The notes: generated from the letters alone by a model not told the origin. A DNA stretch of 64,000 nucleotides from Paraburkholderia sp. (GCF_028283785.1 NZ_JAPWKB010000019.1:950001-1014000); one strand, 5' to 3'. Positions 44,560 to 53,119 are shown, numbered from the stretch's first letter. A program made the numbers and translations.

Positions 44560-45240
44560 ATGCAGCACAGCACACTTACCCAGGCTTGTACGCGCGTCGT
44601 CGCCGGGATGTTCATTGGCGTACTGATCGCAGCAGCACCCGGCGCTTTCGCCGATGATGTAAGCAGTTTTAATCAGAATGCCTCGTATTCGGTCCAGAAC
44701 GGTTCGAATATGCTTTCCGCCGTTGGCTCGTCCAATTCCGCCAATTCGCAAAATGCCGGCGCTTCCAGCGACAGCAGCGCGCGTTCCTTCCTGTCCGGCA
44801 TGGCCGGCAAGGCAGGCGACGTGGTCGTCGGTGCGTTGAACATGATCGGCGTCCGTTATCGCTGGGGTGGCAACACGCCGGATTCGGGTCTCGATTGCAG
44901 CGGTTTCGTTCGCTACGTGTTCCAAGACACGCTCGGTATGGCGCTTCCGCGTCGTGCTGAAGAGATGAGCCGCGTCGGCGAGAAAGTCCGTGTTTCGGAG
45001 CTGAAGCCGGGCGATCTCGTGTTTTTCAACACGATGCGCCGCACGTTCTCGCACGTTGGCATCTATATCGGCGACAACAAATTCGTGCATTCGCCGTCTA
45101 CCGGCAGCACGATTCGCGTCGACGATCTCGACGACAGCTACTGGGAAAAGCGTTTCACCGGCGCACGTCGGGTGGAAACATCGTTCCAGGGCGCCGAAGA
45201 ACTGCGTCAGCGCGTGAGCGCCACGTTACCGGGCAACTAA
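44560..45240 (+). CDS. NlpC/P60 family peptidoglycan hydrolase
   Basis: An exported cysteine endopeptidase that probably cleaves peptide stems in the cell wall. The 226 residues have a signal peptide ending AGAFA (about residue 31), a Ser/Asn/Gln-rich linker to about residue 75, and a C-terminal NlpC/P60 domain. Its catalytic Cys113 is in LDCSGF, His165 in FSHVGIY, with His177 in KFVHSP as third residue. No lipobox is present, so it should be a soluble periplasmic enzyme, unlike E. coli Spr/MepS. It is a single-gene unit with its own promoter and a shared terminator. Confidence 0.92.
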   Translation: MQHSTLTQACTRVVAGMFIGVLIAAAPGAFADDVSSFNQNASYSVQNGSNMLSAVGSSNSANSQNAGASSDSSARSFLSGMAGKAGDVVVGALNMIGVRYRWGGNTPDSGLDCSGFVRYVFQDTLGMALPRRAEEMSRVGEKVRVSELKPGDLVFFNTMRRTFSHVGIYIGDNKFVHSPSTGSTIRVDDLDDSYWEKRFTGARRVETSFQGAEELRQRVSATLPGN

Positions 45241-45317
45241 AGCCTGTCAATCGTCAGACAGACGGTGCTGATGGCGTAAAAGGACGATTGTCCGACGTCT
45301 GTTGCGCGGTCCGAAAC

Positions 45318-45350
45318 AAAAAAAGCCTGCTTCTCGAAGCAGGCTTTTTT
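45318..45350. terminator. Bidirectional terminator between NlpC/P60 and patatin genes
   Basis: AGCCTGCTTC (45324-45333) and GAAGCAGGCT (45336-45345) form a perfect 10-bp stem, with A-run left and T-run right. Confidence 0.92.
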
Positions 45351-45432
45351 GTTGGGTGGCGCCGCCGGTAGCACCTCCCATCCGGCGACGGGCCGTTTGT
45401 GCCACCCGTCTCCAGACTCTTCGACAGCGTGG

Positions 45433-46398
45433 TTACACCACCGCGCGAGTCGCTGCCAGCTTGCGGCTCAGTTCCGGCATCATTTTCGCGACCGCTTCCT
45501 CGCCCGCGAGGATCGCGGCGTTACGCTGCGAAAAGTCGCTGCCGCTCATCGCCGCGAGATTCGGGCGAATCACCACGTCTGCATATTTATCGAGTTCGTA
45601 AGCCTTGATCGTCTGGCCCATGATCGTGAACGTCTGCATCAGCACGTCGAACGAACTACTGGTCAGGCCGGTTTCGGGGCTTTGCGAGATGTCCACCGCG
45701 ATCACGAAATCCGCACCCATTTTCCGCGCGAACGATGCCGGCACCGGGCTGACCAGTCCGCCGTCGACATATTCGTGGCCACCGATTTTCACCGGCTCGA
45801 AGATGGACGGGACGCTGCACGATGCGCGCACGGCGATGCCGGTATTGCCCCGCTGGAACAGGATCGGCTGGCCGTTGCGCAGATCGGTGGCGACGATGCC
45901 GAGCGGCTTCACCATTTTCTCGATCGGACGGTTGTTCAGCGTCGTGTTCAGGTAGCTCTGCAAGGCCACGCCTTGCAGAAAACCGCGCGTACGAAACGGC
46001 ATTGCCCAGTCGCTGATCGACGCTTCGTCCATCGTCAACGCGAGTTTGTTGATCGCGAACCCGTTCATGCCGGACGCGTACAGCGCCGCGACGACCGAAC
46101 CGGCGCTCGTGCCAGCCACCAGATCCACCTGGATGTTGCGCGCTTCGAGCGCCTTGATCACGCCAATGTGCGCAAAGCCGCGCGCCGCGCCGCCGCCGAG
46201 CGCCAGTCCGACGCGAACTGGACGCAGCGTCCGGTTCGTCGCCGGCGGCGCGATGGGCGCGTTGTTGCCGTTGCCGGTCGACGCGGTCGGCGTCAGGTTG
46301 TCGGGGCGGCTGCCGGTCGTGGTGCACGCGGCGAGCAAAGTGGACGCGGCCGTGATCGAAAAGGCGCGGCGGCTCAAACGGGAAGATGACGGTTTCAA
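45433..46398 (-). CDS. Patatin-like phospholipase, lipoprotein
   Basis: A patatin-fold lipid acyl hydrolase with a Ser/Asp dyad. The catalytic Ser is in GTSAGSVVAALY, the oxyanion loop is GGGAARGFAHIG, and the Asp is in VDGGLVSP. The N-terminus reads MKPSSSRLSRRAFSITAASTLLAAC (written here up to residue 25, in two parts: a basic SRRAFS motif, then a hydrophobic core and lipobox LAAC with Cys25). The SRR-x-F pattern suggests possible Tat export. The start is a TTG at 46398 with GGAG 7 bases upstream; TTG at 46500 or GTG at 46434 are alternatives. It is divergent from gltX. Confidence 0.85.
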   Translation of the reverse strand: MKPSSSRLSRRAFSITAASTLLAACTTTGSRPDNLTPTASTGNGNNAPIAPPATNRTLRPVRVGLALGGGAARGFAHIGVIKALEARNIQVDLVAGTSAGSVVAALYASGMNGFAINKLALTMDEASISDWAMPFRTRGFLQGVALQSYLNTTLNNRPIEKMVKPLGIVATDLRNGQPILFQRGNTGIAVRASCSVPSIFEPVKIGGHEYVDGGLVSPVPASFARKMGADFVIAVDISQSPETGLTSSSFDVLMQTFTIMGQTIKAYELDKYADVVIRPNLAAMSGSDFSQRNAAILAGEEAVAKMMPELSRKLAATRAVV

Positions 46399-46846
46399 CG
46401 GATTCTCCAGCAACGGCGCGGAACGCTGCGACACCGCAGAATAACCGGCCGCGATCAGGCGGACACGACGCCCGGACGACGTCGCGCATAGCGCCGTCAA
46501 CCGGGACCGGATGGCGGCGCGCGCACATCATAAAGCAAAGCGTGCCGGCGACGCAGAAGTGTCGAAATGAATGCGTACGATCGTCGACGCGGCGGGGCGC
46601 GCGCACGGCGCAAGCAATGCTGGCGGCGAGCGGATCTTGTTGCGCGCTGCGGCGCCCGACGTCCTGCGCGCGCAAAGCCGGCGGCGAACTTAACCAAAAC
46701 CCGCAGGTATAATTCCCGTCTCGATTTTTCATTCGTGCCGTGTCCGGCGTCAGCCGCATTGGCACGTTCCGCTGCCGCGCCGGCCGCGAATCCGCCTCGT
46801 CGGATGGCGGTTCACGCGTCGGCGCCCGTCTTCCGAGTAAGCGCTT
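46399..46846. other. 448-base divergent gap between the patatin gene and gltX
   Basis: The gap contains the start regions of both genes. The only clear signal is a TATAAT at 46708-46713, plausibly for gltX. The rest is GC-rich with short basic open frames lacking ribosome sites. Confidence 0.5.
46708..46713 (+). promoter_or_regulatory. Candidate -10 box of gltX
   Basis: A perfect TATAAT lies 134 bases before the gltX ATG. No good -35 hexamer is found 16-18 bases upstream, so the assignment is tentative. Confidence 0.38.
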
Positions 46847-48256
46847 ATGACCACTCCCGTTCGCACCCGTTTCGCTCCCAGCCCCACCGGCTTCATCCAC
46901 CTCGGCAACATTCGCTCCGCGCTGTATCCGTGGGCGTTCGCTCGCAAGATGAAGGGGACGTTCGTGTTGCGGATCGAGGACACCGACGTCGAGCGTTCGA
47001 CGTCCGAATCGGTCGATGCGATTCTCGAAGGCATGGAATGGCTCGGTCTCGATTACGACGAAGGCCCGTTCTATCAGATGCAGCGGATGGATCGCTATCG
47101 CGAAGTGCTCGCGCAGATGCAGGATCAGGGCCTCGTGTATCCGTGCTACATGTCGACGGAAGAACTGGACGCTTTGCGTGAGCGTCAGCGCGAAGCCGGC
47201 GACAAGCCGCGCTACGACGGCACGTGGCGCCCGGAGCCGGGCAAGACGCTGCCGACGCCGCCCGAAGACGTGCAACCGGTGCTGCGTTTTCGCAACCCGT
47301 TGACCGGCGTGGTGGCGTGGGACGACGCCGTTAAGGGCCGCATCGAAATTTCGAACGAAGAACTGGACGATCTGGTGATCGCGCGTCCGGACGGCACGCC
47401 GACCTATAACTTCTGCGTTGTCGTCGACGATCTCGATATGAAGATCACGCACGTGATTCGCGGCGACGATCACGTCAACAATACGCCGCGCCAGATCAAC
47501 ATCCTGCGCGCGCTCGGCGCTGAGCCGCCGGTCTACGCGCATTTGCCGACGGTGCTCAACGAGCAGGGCGAGAAGATGAGCAAGCGTCACGGCGCGATGA
47601 GCGTGGTCGGCTATCGCGACGTGGGTTTCCTGCCGGAAGCGGTGGTCAACTATCTGGCGCGCCTTGGCTGGTCGCACGGCGATGCGGAAGTTTTCTCGCG
47701 TGAGCAATTCGTCGAATGGTTCGATCTGGATCATCTGGGCAAGTCGCCGGCGCAATACGACCACGACAAGCTGAAGTGGCTGAACGCGCACTACATCAAG
47801 GAAGCGGACAACGCGCGCCTGGCGGAACTGGCCAGGCCGTTCTTCGCCGAACTGGGTATCGACGACGCGGCGATCGCGGGTGGTGCGGATCTGGTTTCGG
47901 TGGTCGGGCTGCTGAAGGATCGCGCGTCGACGGTGAAGGAAATCGCCGAAAACGCGGCGATGTTCTACCGCGAACCCGCACCTGAAGCCGACGCGCTCGC
48001 GCAGCACATCACCGATGCCGTCCGTCCGGCGCTCGCCGATCTGGCGGCCGCGCTCACAACGGCGGAGTGGACCAAGGAAAGCATCGCGGCCGCGTTGAAA
48101 GCGACGCTCGGCGCGCACAAGCTGAAGATGCCGCAACTGGCGATGCCAGTGCGTCTTCTGGTGGCGGGCACGACGCACACGCCGTCGATCGACAGCGTAT
48201 TGATGCTGTTTGGCCGCGACGTGGTGTTGAGCCGGATCGGGAAGGGCGTGGCTTGA
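46847..48256 (+). CDS. gltX: Glutamyl-tRNA synthetase
   Basis: GltX charges tRNA-Glu, and in many bacteria also tRNA-Gln for transamidation. The 469-residue class I synthetase has RFAPSPTGFIHLGNIRSALYPW with the HIGH-equivalent, FVLRIEDTDVERS, and KMSKR in GEKMSKRHGAMS. A Trp/Asp-rich DHDKLKWLNAHYIKE segment leads into the helical anticodon-binding end. It is complete and of normal length. Two tRNA-Glu genes lie less than 1 kb downstream on the same strand, behind a separate tRNA promoter. Confidence 0.97.
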   Translation: MTTPVRTRFAPSPTGFIHLGNIRSALYPWAFARKMKGTFVLRIEDTDVERSTSESVDAILEGMEWLGLDYDEGPFYQMQRMDRYREVLAQMQDQGLVYPCYMSTEELDALRERQREAGDKPRYDGTWRPEPGKTLPTPPEDVQPVLRFRNPLTGVVAWDDAVKGRIEISNEELDDLVIARPDGTPTYNFCVVVDDLDMKITHVIRGDDHVNNTPRQINILRALGAEPPVYAHLPTVLNEQGEKMSKRHGAMSVVGYRDVGFLPEAVVNYLARLGWSHGDAEVFSREQFVEWFDLDHLGKSPAQYDHDKLKWLNAHYIKEADNARLAELARPFFAELGIDDAAIAGGADLVSVVGLLKDRASTVKEIAENAAMFYREPAPEADALAQHITDAVRPALADLAAALTTAEWTKESIAAALKATLGAHKLKMPQLAMPVRLLVAGTTHTPSIDSVLMLFGRDVVLSRIGKGVA

Positions 48257-48422
48257 CGTTGCAATGACGCGCGTCCGATGTCCGGATTTTTATGTGACGT
48301 AACAAAGCTTTAGCGTTGCTTTGGCTATTCCTGTCGGGCGCGATCAAATGGTCGTGTAAAGGCTTTAGAGACGATTCCACGCCGCTATTCGAAAAAAGTT
48401 GCATGGAATCACTCAAAGGGTC

Positions 48423-48451
48423 TTTACAAGACAAGAATTGGTCTCTAGAAT
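48423..48451 (+). promoter_or_regulatory. Promoter of the tRNA-Ala gene
   Basis: TTTACA (48423-48428) and TAGAAT (48446-48451) are separated by 17 bases, 19 bases before the mature tRNA-Ala. The upstream flank is AT-rich, which would suit an UP element. Confidence 0.68.
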
Positions 48452-48470
48452 CTCGTTTCTGTTCTGCAAG

Positions 48471-48546
<76 letters not shown>

Positions 48547-48596
48547 TCAGAGCAGATTGTTATATTGTTAAGTCAACATGCTGTATTAAAAAAGAC

Positions 48597-48626
48597 TTCA
48601 CAAATAGTAACAAAACAGTATAGAAT
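48597..48626 (+). promoter_or_regulatory. Candidate promoter in the AT-rich spacer before tRNA-Glu
   Basis: TTCACA (48597-48602) and TAGAAT (48621-48626) are 18 bases apart, about 75 bases before the first tRNA-Glu. The surrounding 154-base spacer is strikingly AT-rich compared with the rest of the window. Confidence 0.48.
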
Positions 48627-48700
48627 AGCGGTCTTCGCTGATAACGAAAACGATTTAGTTGAAGTTAGCAGCAAGATACAGACAGATCTGTAAAGATTAT

Positions 48701-48776
48701 GTCCCCTTCGTCTAGAGGCCTAGGACATCACCCTTTCACGGTGAGTACAGGGGTTCGAATCCCCTAGGGGACGCCA
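48701..48776 (+). tRNA. tRNA-Glu (anticodon TTC), copy 1
   Basis: 76 bases: acceptor GTCCCCT/AGGGGAC, anticodon stem TCACC/GGTGA with loop CTTTCAC, T-loop GGTTCGAATCC, encoded CCA. Identical to the copy at 49026. Confidence 0.97.
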
Positions 48777-48853
48777 AACATCGGCGTCGCGAGTAGTTAG
48801 CGGTGCAGCTTGTGAGAGATAACCAACGCTCGCAAAGCCAGGGTGTAAAAACT

Positions 48854-48930
48854 GGAGCGGTAGTTCAGTTGGTTAGAATACCGGCCTGTCACGCCGGGGG
48901 TCGCGGGTTCGAGTCCCGTCCGCTCCGCCA
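48854..48930 (+). tRNA. tRNA-Asp (anticodon GTC), copy 1
   Basis: 77 bases: acceptor GGAGCGG/CCGCTCC, anticodon stem CCGGC/GCCGG with loop CTGTCAC, T-loop GGTTCGAGTCC, encoded CCA. Identical to the copy at 49179. Confidence 0.97.
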
Positions 48931-48937
48931 GACATTG

Positions 48938-48980
48938 AGCCCGTTCATTTGCGCGTCCGCGCGCCCTGAACGGGCTTTTG
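48938..48980 (+). terminator. Terminator between the two tRNA-Glu/Asp units
   Basis: AGCCCGTTCA (48938-48947) and TGAACGGGCT (48967-48976) form a perfect 10-bp stem with a GC-rich loop, followed by TTTTG. It lies 7 bases after copy 1 of tRNA-Asp. Confidence 0.8.
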
Positions 48981-49025
48981 TATTAAAGGTGTAAGCAGTA
49001 GAAGTGAGAGCAGTAAAAGTACGTT

Positions 49026-49101
49026 GTCCCCTTCGTCTAGAGGCCTAGGACATCACCCTTTCACGGTGAGTACAGGGGTTCGAATCCCCTAGGGGACGCC
49101 A
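49026..49101 (+). tRNA. tRNA-Glu (anticodon TTC), copy 2
   Basis: Identical in sequence to copy 1. Only 45 bases separate it from the preceding terminator, and no good promoter is visible there. Confidence 0.97.
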
Positions 49102-49178
49102 AACATCGGTGTCGCAAGGTAGTTAAGCGGTGCTGCTTGTAGAGGGACAGCCAACCTCGCAAGCTCGATGAGAAGTCT

Positions 49179-49255
49179 GGAGCGGTAGTTCAGTTGGTTA
49201 GAATACCGGCCTGTCACGCCGGGGGTCGCGGGTTCGAGTCCCGTCCGCTCCGCCA
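49179..49255 (+). tRNA. tRNA-Asp (anticodon GTC), copy 2
   Basis: Identical in sequence to copy 1, closing the tRNA array before the terminator at 49299. Confidence 0.97.
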
Positions 49256-49298
49256 GATTGCAGTAACAACGTGGTCGACGTACGCCGTCGATAGCGAT

Positions 49299-49327
49299 TA
49301 AAAAGCCCGCTTTCTGCGGGCTTTTTT
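49299..49327. terminator. Terminator closing the tRNA array
   Basis: AAGCCCGC (49303-49310) and GCGGGCTT (49316-49323) with a TTTCT loop, A-run before and T-run after. It also faces the minus-strand gene at 49357. Confidence 0.9.
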
Positions 49328-49356
49328 CTTTTCCGCGCTTCCGCGTATCGTTTCAA

Positions 49357-49545
49357 TCAAGCGCGATCATCCTTCTTCGGTGTTTTTCCTGACGCTTCGT
49401 CGCTCGTGGATTCGGCGTCGGCGTCGAGTGTTGCGTCGTCGTCGGTCGGGGCGATCCCGGCGCCGAAGCTGCGCGTTCCCATATCCGGATCAGCCTTCGG
49501 TTCCAATGCAGAATTCTTCTGTGGACTTTGCGTACTGTTCGCCAT
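49357..49545 (-). CDS. Small acidic hypothetical protein
   Basis: A 62-residue hydrophilic, acidic protein rich in Asp, Ala, Ser and Thr, with no Cys and no hydrophobic segment, probably disordered. The middle carries GTRSFGAGIAPTDDDATLDAD, and the C-terminus is basic/acidic (KTPKKDDRA). A near-perfect ribosome site (GAGGAG, 6 bases before the ATG) makes it a likely real gene despite its size. No family recognised. It is convergent with the tRNA array and lies downstream of galM on the same strand. Confidence 0.7.
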   Translation of the reverse strand: MANSTQSPQKNSALEPKADPDMGTRSFGAGIAPTDDDATLDADAESTSDEASGKTPKKDDRA

Positions 49546-49649
49546 GATCGACTCCTCAAAGGGTTAGTGAAGTGTGCGTCTGGCGGTGCCGCCCGCGAAT
49601 GCGCACCCACCGCACCCACCGCACCCGCCGCACCTGCCACAGACGCGCT

Positions 49650-50735
49650 TCATGCCGCCGTCTTCACGCTGACACAATACTGCGTTGTCTGCCGGTATGT
49701 CTGCCCCGCGCGCAATATCACCGCGTCGCGCCCGGCCATGTGCACCTGATCGGGGAATCCGCCAGCCTCCAGACACACGCCCGAATGGGCTCGGTACGTC
49801 GCGTCGCCGCGACCGCGCTCGCCTTGCAGATAATTGCCGGTATAGCACTGCAGACCGGGCTGATCGGTGGCGACGGTGAGTTCGCGTCCGCTCGACGGCT
49901 CGTAGACGCTCGCAACGCGCCGCACCGGTTGCCGGCCCGCCGACGCCTCGTCGGACGCACGCAGCACATAGCAATGATCGATGCCTTTCGCCCGATCGAG
50001 TTGCGCATCGCGCCAGTCGAGCCGCTCGCCGATCTGCGCACTTTCGCGGAAATCGAACGCCCGCCCGCCAACTTTCGCGCGATCGCACGGAATCATCGTG
50101 TCGTCGACTTCGAAGAACGAATCGGCATCGATCGACAGCCGATGATTTCGCACGTCCGCATCCGCGTCGGCCGCGCCACTCAGGTTGAAATAGCCGTGAC
50201 TGGTCAGATTGAGCGGCGTCGGCGCATCGGTGGTGGCTTCGTACTGGATCGTCAGCGTGCCGTCGTCGTCGAGCGTATAGCGGACCTGTACCGCCACGTT
50301 GCCCGGAAATCCCGCGTCGCCGTCCGGCGACCTGTGGCGCATCACCAGCGCGCCGTCGTCTTCGACCACATCCCACCGCGCCCGATGAAAGCCGCTTGCG
50401 CCGCCGTGCAGCAGATTGCCGCCTTCGTTCCGATCCAGCGCGTAGCCGACGCCGTCGATCTCGACATGCGCGCCCGCAATCCGGTTCGCCCATCGTCCGA
50501 TCAATCCGCCCATGTACGTGGTCGATTCGAGATAGTCGGCGGGCGTGTCATGGCCGAGCAGAATCTCGCCGGGCGTGCCGTTGCGGTCGGGCGCGAGCCA
50601 CGACACGAGCGTCGCGCCGAGATCGCTGATCGCGACGCGCATGCCGCTCGCGTTGCGTAGCGTGAAGAGACGAAGCGGCGTGCCGTCGGGCAGCGTGCCC
50701 CACGGCTCGGAAGACAGGGCGTCAGTGCGGATCAT
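49650..50735 (-). CDS. galM: Aldose 1-epimerase (galactose mutarotase)
   Basis: GalM interconverts alpha and beta anomers of aldoses such as galactose and glucose. The 361-residue beta-sandwich protein has GATLVSWLAPDRNG near the start, GRWANRIAGA, the catalytic His in NLTSHGYFNLSG, and the catalytic Glu in GVCLEAGGFPD. The start at 50735 (MIRTDALSSEPWGTL) fits the family length; the reading frame stays open further upstream, but that part is unlike GalM. No sugar-pathway genes are adjacent, so the physiological substrate is open. Confidence 0.92.
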   Translation of the reverse strand: MIRTDALSSEPWGTLPDGTPLRLFTLRNASGMRVAISDLGATLVSWLAPDRNGTPGEILLGHDTPADYLESTTYMGGLIGRWANRIAGAHVEIDGVGYALDRNEGGNLLHGGASGFHRARWDVVEDDGALVMRHRSPDGDAGFPGNVAVQVRYTLDDDGTLTIQYEATTDAPTPLNLTSHGYFNLSGAADADADVRNHRLSIDADSFFEVDDTMIPCDRAKVGGRAFDFRESAQIGERLDWRDAQLDRAKGIDHCYVLRASDEASAGRQPVRRVASVYEPSSGRELTVATDQPGLQCYTGNYLQGERGRGDATYRAHSGVCLEAGGFPDQVHMAGRDAVILRAGQTYRQTTQYCVSVKTAA

Positions 50736-50977
50736 GTCGTCTGCAAAAAGGAAAAGGTGGATGGGCTGATGCGTGTTTTGATGCGGTCGTCCTTGAATAC
50801 GTTTCGCGCTCGGTTGCCGCAAGTGGAACGCGGCGGGGAAAAACGGCGGAGATCGACCTGCCCGTTGAAACAGACGAAACAATCGCCATGCACGCATCAC
50901 GGACAAATAATAATTGCCACCGTTCACGGCGTGCCTTACCTTTGAACGTCGCCATTCCGATGCATTGTCACCGCGCC

Positions 50978-51442
50978 ATGTTCGACCCGTCCGAAGCTCC
51001 GTCACCGTTCCATCTGCGCCAGGCCAGCATCGACGACTTCGAGTTCGCCGAGGCGCTGACGCGCAACAACATGGGTCATTACTACGACCGTCACCGGTTG
51101 ATCTGGCGCGCCGATCTGTTCCTCGGAAGCTGGCGCGAGTCGGAGAACTTTATCCTCGAAGTGGACGGCGTCCCGATGGGCGTGCTGCGCATCACCGAAG
51201 AAGGCGATTCGCTGCATATCCGCGACGTGCAGATCGCCGACGGCTATCGCAAGCACGGCGCGGGCACTTATCTGCTGCAAATGTCACACCGTTGGGCGCG
51301 CGAGCGCGGCCTGCGCGAACTGCAACTGCGCGTATTCGTCGATAACCCCGCCGCGCGGCTGTATCAGCGGATGGGTTACCGGCTCGCCGGGCCGCATCTC
51401 GCGCAACTCGGCCCGATCCGTCATCTGGCCCGGCGCGTCTGA
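50978..51442 (+). CDS. GNAT family N-acetyltransferase
   Basis: A 154-residue GCN5-related acetyltransferase. The acetyl-CoA loop is in VQIADGYRKHGAGTYLLQ (R-x-x-G-x-G type), preceded by a strand with MGVLRITEEGDSLHIRDV and followed by LQLRVFVDNPAARLYQRMGYRLAG, the usual end of the fold. The acceptor substrate cannot be inferred. The start at 50978 (MFDPSEAPSPFHLRQA) is chosen just before the domain; an ATG at 50960 would add six residues. It is divergent from galM and convergent with the AraC-type regulator gene. Confidence 0.88.
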   Translation: MFDPSEAPSPFHLRQASIDDFEFAEALTRNNMGHYYDRHRLIWRADLFLGSWRESENFILEVDGVPMGVLRITEEGDSLHIRDVQIADGYRKHGAGTYLLQMSHRWARERGLRELQLRVFVDNPAARLYQRMGYRLAGPHLAQLGPIRHLARRV

Positions 51443-51459
51443 CGGACATTTCAACCACT

Positions 51460-52341
51460 CTACGCGTCGAGATCGTGCAGTGCTTCCATCCGCTCGCGGC
51501 CGGCCTGATCGCCATTTCTATGCTCGGCGCCGCGTTCGATAAACGCGCGCGGACTCTCGCCGAACGCGCGCCGGAACATCGCTGAAAACGCGCTCTGGCT
51601 CTGATATCCCAACGCCTGCGCGACGTGCGAAAGCGGCCGTCCCTGGCTGAGCAGCGGAATCGCGCGGGCCAGCAAGGCTTGCTGACGCCATTGCGAAAAA
51701 CTCACCCCAAGCTCCTGACGAAACAACCGCGCGATGGTTCGCGTGCTCGCGCCGACGCTCGCCGCCCATTGTTCGAGCGAATCCGGATTGGCCGGATCGG
51801 CGATCACGGCCTCGCATAGCGCCCGCAGGCGCTTCTCGCTGGGCATCGGCACCGACAGCGGCAGCGGCTCGGAGCGCGTCAGTTCGTCGAGTGCGAGCGC
51901 GCCGAGCAGACGTTCGCGCGCGGGCGGCAGATCGCGTTCGTCGAGCGCGGCGATCACTTCGCGCAGCAGGTCCGACACTTCGACCACGCGACACGTATCG
52001 AGCCCCGGCGGCGCGGCGTTTTCCTCGACATACAGCGTGCGCAGAAACGCATCCTCGACGATGACGACTTCATGCGACACGTGCGGCGGCGTCCAGATAG
52101 CGCGTGACGGCGGCACGGTCCACGTCGTGCCTGCCGACGCGACCCGCAACACCCCGCGCGACGCATACGCGACCTGCGCCCACGCATGCGTATGCCGCGC
52201 GATCCGCACGCCGGCCGTCATCTGACGCGAGCGCACGCGAATCGGATGCGCGGAATTCGGCGCGAATTCGGGCGGGATATCGGCGTAATGGACGAGCGGT
52301 GCGTGCGACGGAGACAGCGGCGTATCGGCGGGTGAAGTCAT
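51460..52341 (-). CDS. AraC family transcriptional regulator
   Basis: A 293-residue regulator with an N-terminal cupin sensor domain (TAGVRIARHTHAWAQVAY, ending VSHEVVIVE) and a C-terminal pair of helix-turn-helix motifs, LEQWAASVGASTRTIARLF and LSHVAQALGYQSQSAFSAMFRRAFGESP. The RHTHAW motif is a cupin metal-site pattern found in AraC proteins of this type. Target genes are unknown; neighbours on either side are divergent or convergent. The start at 52341 (MTSPADTPLS) is the likely one among several. Confidence 0.9.
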   Translation of the reverse strand: MTSPADTPLSPSHAPLVHYADIPPEFAPNSAHPIRVRSRQMTAGVRIARHTHAWAQVAYASRGVLRVASAGTTWTVPPSRAIWTPPHVSHEVVIVEDAFLRTLYVEENAAPPGLDTCRVVEVSDLLREVIAALDERDLPPARERLLGALALDELTRSEPLPLSVPMPSEKRLRALCEAVIADPANPDSLEQWAASVGASTRTIARLFRQELGVSFSQWRQQALLARAIPLLSQGRPLSHVAQALGYQSQSAFSAMFRRAFGESPRAFIERGAEHRNGDQAGRERMEALHDLDA

Positions 52342-52694
52342 GGTGGCCGGACAGAAAGCAGCATGGAAAGCGCGACGTGGAACACGCGGCATGGCACAGA
52401 CAGCGCGCTCAGGCGAAACGAAAGCCTGCATGCCGCGCTGCAACACGCGCGACACGACGACAGATGATCCGGGGAACCCCGCGGACCACACGGTCTCTCA
52501 TTGTAGGTGCGGGCGACGCGATTGTGCTGGCGGCGGAAACGAAGCGGCCGCCCCGGTCATCCGGCGCGATGGTCATGCGCCGCGAACTGGACCACAATGC
52601 AATCGTGCGCATCGCGCATGTGCAACCGGTCTGTGACGGCCCCGTGCCGATCCTGCCATCACCCCTGGTATCACCAGAGAGAGGATTCACGACG
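52342..52694. other. 353-base gap between the AraC and GGCT genes
   Basis: It holds the start regions of both divergent genes. No clear promoter pair, hairpin or small gene is visible; an open plus-strand frame through it is Arg/Thr-rich and has no ribosome site. Confidence 0.45.
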
Positions 52695-53096
52695 ATGCAA
52701 AACGTGTTTGTGTACGGCACCCTGCGAGCCGGCGAGATCAACGACATCAGCGCGGCCGCCGCGCGAAACGATATTCCTGAACCGACGTTGCTCGGCACGG
52801 TCACCGTGCGCGGCCATCTGTTCGATTTCGGCGCCTACCCGGGGCTGGTGGTCGATGAGGAGGGCGGTCACGTGACCGGCGACGTCTACGAAATCTCCGA
52901 CGAACTGGTGGCCGTGCTCGACGAAATCGAGGCGGTCTATCCGGGCAACGACACCCTGTTCCTGCCGCAAGACCTGATGGTCAAGATCGACGGCGAAACG
53001 GTGCCGTGCCGCTTCTACACCGTGACGGGCACGTCGGTGCAGGGCTTGCCGCTGATCAAGTCGGGCGACTGGATCGAGCATCGGCGCACGCGCTGA
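52695..53096 (+). CDS. Gamma-glutamylcyclotransferase-fold protein
   Basis: A 133-residue protein of the GGCT/AIG2 fold. The substrate-binding loop FVYGTLR is at residues 5-11, and the catalytic Glu is in LDEIEAVYPGN (E79 by position). The family covers gamma-glutamylcyclotransferases and gamma-glutamylamine cyclotransferases; the exact activity cannot be told. AGAGAGGA lies about 10 bases before the ATG at 52695. It is convergent with malate synthase. Confidence 0.88.
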   Translation: MQNVFVYGTLRAGEINDISAAAARNDIPEPTLLGTVTVRGHLFDFGAYPGLVVDEEGGHVTGDVYEISDELVAVLDEIEAVYPGNDTLFLPQDLMVKIDGETVPCRFYTVTGTSVQGLPLIKSGDWIEHRRTR

Positions 53097-53119
53097 GCGT
53101 CGCGCGCATGGATAGCAAA

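Larger units (their letters stand above)
48701..49255 (+). repeat. Tandem duplication of a tRNA-Glu/tRNA-Asp unit
   Basis: Two 230-base units (48701-48930 and 49026-49255) have the same layout: tRNA-Glu, a 77-base spacer, tRNA-Asp. The tRNAs are identical; the spacers are clearly related but have diverged by substitutions and small shifts. The 95 bases between units hold a terminator and are not repeated. Confidence 0.93.

Noticed and set aside
45656..48178. Minus-strand frame of about 840 codons across gltX and the patatin gene
   Set aside because: It covers gltX in antisense and runs out of frame through the patatin gene; no domain or start signal.
48701..49255. Direct repeats as a CRISPR array or integration site
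   Set aside because: The repeats are complete tRNA genes with related spacers; there is no cas gene, integrase or short regular repeat.
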